Shown here: piece after piece, positions 55,640-64,000 of the stretch | How the letters are laid out: each line of letters begins with the position of its first letter | Numbering within the stretch: position 1 is the first letter of the stretch | Assembly (NCBI GenBank): GCA_030998225.1 | Contig: JAPYXD010000391.1 | Span: forward strand, 4,406,501 to 4,470,500 | DNA: 64,000 nucleotides | Reading direction: 5' to 3' | Origin: Diplolepis rosae | Lineage: Eukaryota > Arthropoda > Insecta > Hymenoptera > Diplolepididae | The notes under the pieces: model-generated | The model's input: only the letters and a program-made list of their open reading frames with translations | Databases searched by the model: none | Told to the model about the DNA's origin: nothing | Program-made: the position numbers and the translations under genes

Positions 55640-56717
55640 GGCCTCATGAACAATCAGCGCCCCTAGCGGCCACTGTCAATTCTTGTGACATTTTCTTTTC
55701 GCGGATTACGTGCATTTTGGCTAAGATGCAGGGGGCTGCTTATGACCAGCCGTATGCATCAGAAAATAAAATGGCGCCCCGTTAGTGTCCTAAGTTGAAT
55801 TCCTAAGTTAGTTTGCCGAATCGTCACACGCGGCGCTAACTATATCATCACTCCCAGAAAATTCACAGTAATATACAGAGAATTTAATATAAAAATTTTT
55901 TAAAATATATTATTCAATGACATAAAGAAATAAAAGACATGAGACTTTAAATTTTATTTATTATTATCATATCATTTTTTTGAGGCAAAATTAAGTTGAA
56001 AAATGGTAAAAGAATGAGAAATTCTGAACAAGAAATTAAGAAACTGTAATCATTTTTACCTGGATGCTGTGAAAGTTTAAATTTAGGGAAACAAAGTTGT
56101 AAAAGTTCAAATTCGTGAAATCATTCATAAAAAAAATATAAAAATACTTTTAATGTATTTCTAAGTTACATATTTTCTATTTTGTTTCTGATAATTAATT
56201 TTCACAATTTGTGGGATCCGCTTTTTAGGTATCAAAATACTTTGAATTTTTACAACTTTTTGTTTCCCCAAATTTCAACTTTCACATTTCGTGAATGTTA
56301 GAGACGATGAAAACGGACGTAGATAGACTACTTTTGGTTTTGAAAATGAAAAAAAATTTAATTGTTCTTATTATACTGTTTTCATTAATGTTATTTAACT
56401 ATTTTCAAAATATAAATTAATATTCTCCTTTTTTTATATTCTATTTTCTTTAATTATTCATAATGATTTAATAACTAATTTAATAACTAATTACAACTCT
56501 CATCAACTTCATTCCTTGTTCAGAATTTTTCATTTTTTTCCATTTTTCAACTTAATTTTATCTCAAAAAAATAATTTAAATGCATTGATATGTAGACGAT
56601 TAAATACAAAAATTTAAAAAAGTTATTATTCAATGCCAAAAAGGAATAAACGAGATATTAATATTTAAATTCCAATATCAGCTAAATGTTTGAAAATAGT
56701 TTTTGTACGAGATAAAT

Positions 56718-58436
56718 ATGAATAAAAACCCGGAGATCCTCCTAGAAGCCTTTAACTCCTGTCTTCGGGATGGGAGGTTCTTCGCAGATTGGAAGAAGCA
56801 GAGGTTGGTCCTGCTGAGGAAGGGCAACAAACCTCTAGGGGTTGCCTCGTCGTATAGACCAATATGCTTATTGGATACGATGGGGAAGCTTCTGGAGGAG
56901 TTGATTCTACAACGGCTTCAGGCTCTCTTGGTCGGGGAGAACGGGCTCTCGGAAAGCCAGTTCGGATTCAGGAAAGGCAGATCCACTGTGGACGCCATCC
57001 AAGCTGTGGTTAACATCGCCACAAATGCAAGAAAAGGAACTGGTAAGCGTAAGGGATTCTGTGCGTTGATTAGCATTGACATACGCAATGCGTTCAATAC
57101 CGCGAGATGGGACATCTGCATCGAGGCGATGATGCGGAAAAATGTTCCAGACTACCTGTTGCGAATGATGGATGACTATCTGAGCGACAGGTGGGTGATA
57201 TACGAGGGCGACAAATGGTCTCTCAAAGAAGAGATGACATGTGGCGCTCCTCAAGGGTCGCGGGTGGGTCCACTCGTTTGGAACATCATGTATGATGACT
57301 TCCTGCGCATGGACCTGCCTGCTGGAACGAGCATCGTCGGCTTCACGGATGACGCACTTGTGTGCGCCGCTGACGACGTCGGAATCCTAGAGCTGAGGAT
57401 CAATGAAAGTCTGTGGCGAGCAAAGCGTTGGTTGGATGGCAGAGGCCTTAAAATAGCCCCTGAGAAAACCGAGGCTTTGCTCGTTACGGACAGGAGATCC
57501 TTCCAATATCCGAGGATCGTTCTCGGAGAGCATGAAGTCGAGTGGAAAACAAGCATTAAGTACCTGGGGGTGCAGCTGGATCGTAGGCTTAGCTTTGGCG
57601 AACACCTAAAGATCGCAGCTGCCAAAGCCATCCAATGTGGAGCGAACTTTACCCGGCTTATGCCAAACATTGGTGGACCCAGGGAAGCGAAAAGGAGATT
57701 GGTGGCCAGCGTGGTCCATTCGAAGCTGCTTTATGCAGCTCCGGTCTGGGCCAATGCCTTGCAAAACCATGCTATCCAGAAGAAGCTGTTCTCGGCGCAG
57801 AGACCAGTCGCGCTGAGAATAGTTTCGGCATATAGAACTATCTCGACGAGCGCTGGGCTGGTCCTGGCGAGCGTCCCGCCAATAGATTTATTGGCGGAGG
57901 AAAGGCAGGAAACCTTTCAGCTTCGCAAGGAGCTTACCTGCGCAGACTTGCAGGAAATCGCTCGCGCGAAGGAGGCCATCCGCAAGGATGGAAGGCGCAG
58001 ACTCGTCGAGAAATGGCAGATGAGATGGCATGGTGAGCAGACAGGGAGATGGACCTACCGCCTGATCCCGGAGCTCGCCACCTGGCTGAACAGAAAGCAC
58101 GGGGAAGTCGGCTTTTACTTGGCGCAAGCGCTTTCGGGCCATGGCTGTTTTAACGCGTACCTGAGGCGCTTTAAGAAGATAGACGAGGAGACGTGTCGCT
58201 ACTGCGATTCTCCGGTGGATAACGCGGAGCACGCACTCTTCGACTGCGCAAAATGGGGTGTGGCTAGGGGGGTCCTCGATCAGGCGGTGAGTTCCGAACT
58301 TACTCCTGACACGATGGTCCCCCTCATGCTCCAGTCTGAACGGTTCTGGACGCTCATCGAGTCGTTCGTCACACTTGTGATGAAGACGAGAGAACTTGAT
58401 GGGCGTCGAGAGCGAAACAACGGGGAGGGCCAGTAG
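56718..58436 (+). CDS. R1-like reverse transcriptase, N-terminally truncated
   Basis: 572 codons without a stop. The ATG at 56718 is in the duplicated target, not in the element, and happens to be in frame. Order: RT fingers from NPEILLEAFNSC, palm motif ALISIDIRNAFNTARW (first catalytic Asp), GAPQGSRVGPLVWN, the catalytic box as FTDD instead of FADD with one Val codon missing downstream, thumb, and a C-terminal CCHC zinc knuckle (CRYCDSPVDNAEHALFDC, near residue 490). The endonuclease and ORF1 are absent. Ala to Thr before the Asp pair and the codon loss may impair activity. The clade is judged from motif resemblance to R1/TRAS-type elements. Confidence 0.88.
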   Translation: MNKNPEILLEAFNSCLRDGRFFADWKKQRLVLLRKGNKPLGVASSYRPICLLDTMGKLLEELILQRLQALLVGENGLSESQFGFRKGRSTVDAIQAVVNIATNARKGTGKRKGFCALISIDIRNAFNTARWDICIEAMMRKNVPDYLLRMMDDYLSDRWVIYEGDKWSLKEEMTCGAPQGSRVGPLVWNIMYDDFLRMDLPAGTSIVGFTDDALVCAADDVGILELRINESLWRAKRWLDGRGLKIAPEKTEALLVTDRRSFQYPRIVLGEHEVEWKTSIKYLGVQLDRRLSFGEHLKIAAAKAIQCGANFTRLMPNIGGPREAKRRLVASVVHSKLLYAAPVWANALQNHAIQKKLFSAQRPVALRIVSAYRTISTSAGLVLASVPPIDLLAEERQETFQLRKELTCADLQEIARAKEAIRKDGRRRLVEKWQMRWHGEQTGRWTYRLIPELATWLNRKHGEVGFYLAQALSGHGCFNAYLRRFKKIDEETCRYCDSPVDNAEHALFDCAKWGVARGVLDQAVSSELTPDTMVPLMLQSERFWTLIESFVTLVMKTRELDGRRERNNGEGQ

Positions 58437-58786
58437 AAATCGCATCGGGGCCTGCACCCGTGGCCCTGCGTCTCGGGTAGACTTGGCTGTCCGCGTCGTT
58501 CGGGGGTGGAATCTGTATGTTTTCTCCCCTGGGTGGCGCGGCTAGTCGGTTTGCCTAGTGGGCGTGTGGCCGCGGATGTAGGTTTCGAGCGAACGGATGA
58601 CGGAAGAGTCGTACGCGACTTTAATGGAACCATCCACCCGTGAAGTTTAAAGCCGAAAGGCGGTTCCGCGGGTGGTGTATTGGTTCGAGAGAGGGGGTTT
58701 TTTGGTTTTAACAGGTATGCCTAGACCCGTCCTAGGAGAGTCCTGTACAACGTCTATAAAAGATTTTGCCATTTTTCCTCCTCACC

Positions 58787-58814
<28 letters not shown>
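56729..58814 (+). mobile_element. Non-LTR retrotransposon copy D with 12-bp target duplication
   Basis: 5'-truncated insertion. Target duplication TATGAATAAAAA at 56717-56728 and 58815-58826; 28-nt poly(A) at 58787-58814. Its 3'UTR is shared with copies A and C, ending TATAAAAGATTTTGCCATTT. The duplication is perfect and the frame is open, so this is the youngest of the four copies. Confidence 0.95.
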
Positions 58815-58817
<3 letters not shown>

Positions 58818-59497
58818 GAATAAAAAGGGGAAAATTTAATTTAAAATATTCAAATAATATTATTATTTAAAGTCTGATCTCTTTTATTTGTTTATAGCAT
58901 TGAATAATATATTTAAAAATTTTTTTCATTAAATTCTTCGTATGTTACTGTGCATTTTCAGGGAGTGATGGTACAGTTAGCGCCACGTGTGACGATTCGG
59001 CAAACTAACTTAGGAATTTAACTTAGGACACTAACGGGGCACCACGAAGGAATAATAAGGAGACCTATCTCCATGTAAGCGACTTGGCAGGAGCAACGGC
59101 ACGGTAAGTGCCCGGCTTGTAAGTTGGAAGTAGTGGAAAGGAGTGCGCAAGGGCGCAGTTTTCCTCTTCTTACTCACGAGAAAATGTGCGAGTGAGACGA
59201 ATTTGTCAAATTGATCCAGCCCCGTCCGACTCTTTAGTATTTCAGCAGAAAACTTTCGGTCCTTATTGCTACGAGTTTCTATCTTATAATTTTCGCCGTA
59301 CGGCGGCGCTTCCCGCGTGTAGGCCTACTCTCACATGCAGTTGTATGTAAACGATGTAAACAAATGAGATAAATACAAATAAATATGTGTTGAAAAAACT
59401 AAATAATATTGAAATAATAGTGGATTAAATTATAAAAAAATGGTGGATTCAATTAAAATAATCTAGTGCTGTATTATAGTGGATCAGTGATAATAAA

Positions 59498-59737
59498 ATG
59501 GTTAATAAGTGCATCGCCCCAAACTGTTCATCGGGTTACAGTTCAATTCGTGCTAACAGCGAGAAAATTCATTTTTTCAACGTGCCTAAAGATTTAGTTG
59601 CTGAATATCAAAAAGCAATAAAAAGAAAAAATTTTATTGTAACAGCCGGACAGTTTGTTTGCGAGAAACATTTTCTTAAAGAAGAGGTTATTTGGAAGAG
59701 AGAAGTAAAGGATCCTGCTGGAAATGTTATATCATCG
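59498..59737 (+). CDS. THAP-domain first exon, P-transposase-like
   Basis: 80 codons from ATG 59498 to donor TCG|GTATGT, phase 0. It has the C2CH THAP layout: CIAPNC, FFNVPKD, AIKRK, then CEKHF, ending W-K-R-E with DPAGNVISS as in P-type transposases. THAP domains bind element ends in the nucleus. No further exon is recognisable inside the element or to its right. As it stands it could encode only a DNA-binding fragment. Host THAP genes are an alternative, but the flanking inverted repeats favour a transposon. Confidence 0.75.
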
Positions 59738-59770
59738 GTATGTATAAATGAATATATAAATAATAATTAA

Positions 59771-60976
59771 TATCTGTGTAAAACTTAATGTGATAAATTT
59801 TTAAAAAGTTTTAATAGATATCATTTTCAATTTTTATTGCTTCAATTGTAATGTCCGAATTCTAACCTAAAGAAGATGTCTGTTGTTTTCCGGCTGTTCC
59901 TCTGACTTTTTTTTCCATCTCTTATTATTCTTGAGTTCCTTTATGTTTGGGATGGTTTTAGTTTAAATAAATAAATGAAAATATGAAGATGTTACATTAG
60001 CTAATTTTCTTACCTTTTATTGTAAGAAAAATTTATTTTCAAATTAATTCCAAAATTTTTCCCAATTATTCCTTGAATTAGTAAGCCAATTTTCCAGAAG
60101 AATAATTTCCTTCAAAAAAGTAAAATTAGCGAAAAATATACATAACTAAGCTAATTTTAAACAAATCGCATGAAACAAAATTTATTGTTAATGCCAAAGT
60201 AGAATGTCTCTTTGAATAGCATCATCGTAAGAGAAACGCATTTGAGTTGATTTTCTGCGAATTTAAGTAAACATTGTGCAATACTACTTGCAAATTAGAA
60301 TTAGAATCGTCAAGAAAAAGCTGAGATTACGGAAGAAAGCGCCTTGAAAAGAAAAGCAGCAAAGCTGTGTGATACTTAGTTTTTTAGCCTTGTAACGTAT
60401 ATTATTTATTAAATTAAAGTTTTTTATTGCGAAAGAGACTCAGAGCTATGTTTTATTTAAATTATTGTTTTACTGTGTTAACATTTTATATGCTTTTGAA
60501 AAAAGCAATAAATCAATGTTCTACTTCATTTTATTTTATTAATAAATTATGTATTTTATTAATACTGGAATTGATATATTTCATAAATGTGAAAAAGAAA
60601 TATATATACCGTTCAGTCTTTCAGACCCCAAAATGTATTTTTCACACTTGATATATTTATTCATTTCCCTTATTCAACAAATTTTTAATAACTCTAATAT
60701 ATATCAAATTTTCTTTTCCTATTTAACACAATTTACGTTCATTATTCGTGTTATTCGTTAATAAGACTACTAACTTTTGAAAATCCTTACATTAAAAAAT
60801 ATAATTATTTCACAATTTATTTCTCTCCTTCCATTATTTTATACATATAATTAACACTCTAGAAATAATCTATACTAACAAAAATAATAAATTTTTAAAG
60901 TAACTCGTCTTTAAACTTCGTAAATGTTAAATTAAAAATGTTTTAAACATTTCTCCCATTAGATTACATGTTATTG
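59771..60976. other. AT-rich interior of the P-like element
   Basis: No coding region supported; the short frames are Phe/Ile/Tyr-rich chance products of AT-rich DNA. Confidence 0.5.
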
Positions 60977-61076
60977 TAGGCCTACACGCGGAAAGCGCCG
61001 CCGTGCGACGAAAAGAGTAAGATAGAAACGCGTAGCAATAAGGACCGGCCATCTTTTTTTGAGTCGGACGGGGCTG

Positions 61077-61476
61077 AATTGATCTGAGCCAGAGTGGTTA
61101 TGTTGATTGATTTTTTGATCATTTGCAAGCGGCAGATATTTGCTCAATTTCAATTTAGTTTAAAAAGAAAAAAATATTATCTCAGGACTTCTATAAAGCT
61201 AAAGGAGTGCATTATAAAAGTGGTAAGTATATATCGAATATAAGATTGTAAATCTTGAAATTGAAATTATGGTATTTGTTATTACTTCGTAAATCGTGTG
61301 TTTAATAATGTTGAATAGTTTTTTCCTTTAAAGGTGAGGGGATTTAATCCGAGAAATTTTCAAGATTTTGAAGATCGCATGTAATATAATATAATGCATT
61401 TAATATAATAAATGTTTTTCTTAGCAATGTCGTGTCGCGTACCGGGTTGCATAACGTCTCTGGCTTAGATCAATTT
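61077..61476. mobile_element. 400-bp inverted-repeat insert in the P-like right arm
   Basis: Ends AATTGATCTGAGCCAGAG and AAATTGATCTAAGCCAGAG (inverted). The left arm of the host element shows the uninterrupted sequence. Near its right end (61426) ATG begins CRVPGC, possibly another THAP start, but it is closed by TAG after 14 codons. Confidence 0.7.
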
Positions 61477-61582
61477 GACAAGTTCGTCTCACTCGCACAT
61501 TTTCACGTAAGTAAGAAGAGGACAACTGCGCACTTGCGCACTCCTTTCCACTACTTCCAACTCACAAGCCGGGCACTTACCG

Positions 61583-63208
61583 TTGTCACGAGCCACGATA
61601 ATCCGTATTCCGCGGCGAAGGTGATTGGTTGGTTCTTTCTCGGTGTAAATCCTTGAAAGGAACCGGGAAAGTTTGAATCCGGAAATTTAATGAAAACAAC
61701 CTCAAATAGAATAAAATGTTTTGTAATTTATTGAATTCAATAAAGGTTAAGTCTGGGTTGACACAAATAAAATCCAAACGCGTTGAGAATTATCACAGGT
61801 TACAAAATATAAAGTTCTACGAGTTCGACGAGGGAACTCGTAGAAGGTTCGGATTTGTGAAAATCTAAAACGAATCTAACTGACTTGCACTCTACAAAAA
61901 GCTCAAGCATCCCCTTCACAGATCTCCAGCACGCATCCCCTCTCTCTCTCAATTCCACACTAAGGCCCTCGTTAGGCCCAGCCCAACTTCCCGGAGAAGC
62001 TCGACCAGGGAAAACCGAGCCCGGAGAAGCCCGATTCGGAAAACCCCAGTCCCAGCCTCTCTCCTCTCAGCAGCAAGTTTTTATGGTGCTTGCAGTGAAA
62101 GCGCAAGAGAAGGCAGTAAAACAGTAAATCTTAAAGGATTACTTTTTACTTCCTTCTGGCGACCAGACATGCTATTTTAATTCTTTTTAGGTCTACGTGA
62201 CTAAATAGTTTCTATATTCATTTACCTAGCCATTCGATTTAGTTTTTGCCTATCTAAAATATAAATGCATATTCCCTCTATAAATCCCTAGTCCTATTTT
62301 AAATTTAATTTATTTAAATCCTATAGTCCAGACTTAACCTTTCTTATCCTTAAAACTAGTATACATAGTATTCATAATAAACTTACAAGGAAATCTTACA
62401 ACTAATTTTACAATGTAGATGTTTCTAAAGCCGAACCAAATGTTTTACGGCTGCAAAAATATACAAATAGAATTCAGGTAGACAGAAGATGTGACTTTAC
62501 TATTGTCTTTTGTAAACCTAACATTTTTTTAAGCAATTAATGAAACATTTATTGGGTTCACTTCAATATAATTCTATCGATGTGTCGATTACGATTTTAC
62601 TATTTCAAGTAATAAAACTTGCTTTTGTTTTTAGGCATAAGTACAGTTATATCACCATTTTCTCCAATATTATTAGTAACTCCATAGTTTAATATTCAAA
62701 ATATTAATTTCTAAAAAATTAACGTTATATCCTCGTTTCCTATTGACTTTTAGTAAAAATAAATATAATAATACAAAATTTTGCAATGAAGAGTTTCTCC
62801 ATGTGTGTACGCGTACCTAATTGAAGAAGTGAACTTGAAAAAATATTTATAAATTTTTGCTTTTTTTTTATAAAACGCTACTTTATATGAAAACACAAAA
62901 CTCCATAAAACTAATGACTTTTTATGGAGTCAAATTTAATTTTTTTTATAGAGTCCAGTCTTTTTATGAAACGCGATTTTTTATAAAAAATACGAATCCT
63001 CATAAAAATACTGACTTTTCATAAGGTCAACTATAGAAAAGTTTTATAAAATTTAGTCTTTTAATGAAAAAAAGTTCTTTATATAAAAATAGAAAACTTT
63101 ATAAAACTCTCAAGGTTTAGTATATACAAAATTGGTACATTTATTCAGTTTTCATAAAATTCCATTATTAATACTCATAATGTATACATTTTTTTATAAT
63201 GTTCACTT
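61583..63208. other. No gene recognised
   Basis: A GC-richer patch at 61900-62060 with repeated CCCGGAGAAGC motifs gives a Pro/Gly-rich 80-codon frame (61885-62127) that looks non-genic. A small hairpin GTTCTACGAG..CTCGTAGAA lies at 61814-61845. 62860-63200 is rich in CTTTTTATAAA-type repeats in both orientations; these continue after 63927. Confidence 0.5.
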
Positions 63209-63923
63209 TGTCACGTCCCGCGACGTATTTGAATGTATATAATACACACAGGCTGAATTGAGTTAGAAATCTATGAGAAAATCGATAAAGGGGAATAGGG
63301 AGTAGGGGAAGTAGGGAGCAGTATAAGGCCCCTTCTCCTCTAAGAAGATATGACTACGTCACGATTTTCGCTGACCGTCAATTTGTATAAAAAATATAAA
63401 AGAGGCCCACACCAAGAGCAAGCAGTCAGTAAATTTTTTGTCTAGTTCGACACTTATATTTTCCTTCGGATTTATCACCGGTCTCGCGACAATAGTCCAG
63501 TGCGGCATTTCAATTTAACTTCGAAAATCTCTGAGTTGAGATTAATAAAATTCGACCGGGACAATTTAAAATCAAAGTTCGGGAGTCATAAAAGACATCG
63601 TGGACTTGTATAGATCTTTCTAAAGATCTTCGAACAGTGTGGATTAACCCTCAACATAAAGGTACCGAACCTCTCTCTATCTTTATTCTTTGTCTTTCTC
63701 TCACCCACGTACCAACCAGCCTGTACCTACATTATATAAGAATTGTCTTAACGAATGTGTATTCTGACCTTTTAACCAATAAAATAAATTCAATTTGTAT
63801 TATTTTCATAATCATTGTGTCTTTCATTGACTTATCCTCATCCCTAAGCGAGGATCATTCGATCCTAACTTAAAACGAGGAATCTTCGATCAAAGTAAGT
63901 ATTTACGTGCTTGTGACGTAACA
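63209..63923 (+). mobile_element. Solo LTR, 715 bp, Gypsy-like
   Basis: Begins TGTCACGTC and ends GACGTAACA (short inverted TG...CA ends), flanked by ACTT on both sides (63205-63208, 63924-63927), the 4-bp duplication usual for Gypsy integrases. No internal coding region, so it most likely arose by recombination between two LTRs. Orientation is set by the TATA box and AATAAA (63778-63783). Confidence 0.88.
63395..63431 (+). promoter_or_regulatory. LTR core promoter
   Basis: TATAAAAG at 63395-63402 and an arthropod initiator TCAGT at 63427-63431, spaced about 30 bp, mark the U3/R boundary of the solo LTR. Confidence 0.65.
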
Positions 63924-63927
63924 ACTT

Positions 63928-64000
63928 TATAAAAAAAAAAACTGTATGAAAATTTTACAAAGTTGACTTCATAAAAAGTCACCATTTTTATAACATTTTT
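63928..64000. other. AT-rich end of window
   Basis: Continues the CTTTATAAA-type repeat into which the LTR inserted. No gene. Confidence 0.5.

Larger units (their letters stand above)
53838..55755. mobile_element. P-like THAP element remnant with inverted ends
   Basis: 53860-53925 and 55640-55720 pair at about 80% identity (AAAATGTCACA, GCGCTG.CTGTTCATGAGGCC). Between them lie a THAP start at 54057 and a nested hAT MITE. The remaining interior is AT-rich and non-coding. P-type affiliation is inferred from the THAP start only. Confidence 0.5.
55780..59045. mobile_element. 3.3-kb foldback element split by retrotransposon copy D
   Basis: 55780-55965 and 58855-59045 are inverted copies, about 88% identical by eye (shared CCGTTAGTGTCCTAAGTT, AGTTTGCCGAATCGTCACAC). 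A second pair inside, about 55985-56030 and 56510-56555 (TTAAGTTGAAAAATGG), shows the original element was about 1.2 kb. No transposase. Confidence 0.85.
59102..61582. mobile_element. P-like THAP element with about 230-bp inverted ends
   Basis: The left end 59102-59330 pairs with the right end 60977-61078 plus 61470-61582 (shared CGGTAAGTGCCCGGCTTGT, GGAAAGGAGTGCGCA, CGCGTGTAGGCCTAC). The right arm is interrupted by a 400-bp insert. Inside, one THAP exon with a splice donor is followed by about 1.2 kb of AT-rich non-coding DNA, so the transposase core has been lost. Target duplication not identified. Confidence 0.65.

Noticed and set aside
61885..62127. 80-codon Pro/Gly-rich ORF as a gene
   Set aside because: Composition follows a local CCCGGAGAAGC repeat; no start context, motif or splice support.

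Overview
The window is repeat-rich, AT-rich eukaryotic DNA, almost certainly from an insect. The evidence is spliced genes with GT/AG introns, mariner, Tc1, hAT, P-like and ISL2EU-type DNA transposons, an R1-like non-LTR retrotransposon family, a Maverick/Polinton and one host-type exon of the ESCRT-III gene CHMP4/shrub. The mix of repeats would suit a hymenopteran, but that is inference. Nearly everything here is mobile DNA, mostly broken and repeatedly nested. I see no bacterial genes, CRISPR array or rRNA.

Layout. 0-7 kb: two foldback elements (604-1272, 3673-4219) and two dead mariner transposases (1396-2433 minus, 4287-4782 plus). 7.09-31.19 kb: a decayed Maverick/Polinton. Its terminal inverted repeats are about 1.3 kb (7.09-9.83 kb, split by a retrotransposon, and 29.93-31.19 kb). 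Between them lie remnants of a protein-primed type B DNA polymerase (plus), capsid-type genes (minus, 19.3-23.6 kb), the C-terminal part of the retroviral-type integrase (plus, 24.5-25.0 kb) and two conserved-looking genes of unknown role. Without later insertions it would be roughly 15-17 kb, the normal Maverick size. Insertions include non-LTR copies A, B and C, a three-part MITE cluster inside the polymerase gene, a Tc1 fragment, a GC-rich segment at 25.0-26.3 kb, and a segment at 27.3-29.8 kb carrying tandem histone-like hairpins.

31-39 kb: a candidate small gene (31494-31875), a broken CENP-B/DDE transposase, a dispersed repeat ending in a CAGA run, a piggyBac-type MITE with six TCAAGGTCA sites and a dead mariner. 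39.1-48.4 kb: a set of nested transposons. A foldback element holds a 7.2-kb element with CAGGGTTGCC termini. That element holds another inverted-repeat structure, whose left arm is split by a tandem array of nine near-identical 339-bp units, each with a tRNA-like cloverleaf.

48.6-52.96 kb: a nearly complete ISL2EU-type transposon with TA target duplications and two convergent spliced genes, a SWIM/YqaJ nuclease and a THAP/DDE transposase. 53.56-53.74 kb: first coding exon of CHMP4/shrub. 53.8-61.6 kb: two P-like THAP remnants, a hAT MITE with a perfect 8-bp duplication, and a 3.3-kb foldback split by non-LTR copy D, the best-preserved reverse transcriptase here. 63.2-63.9 kb: a solo LTR with a 4-bp duplication.

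Cooperating genes are visible only inside single elements (polymerase, integrase and capsid of the Maverick; nuclease and transposase of the ISL2EU element). The ISL2EU element and the 339-bp array look youngest. The Maverick looks old, with many stops and about 85-90% identity in the stretch of the two termini I compared by eye.
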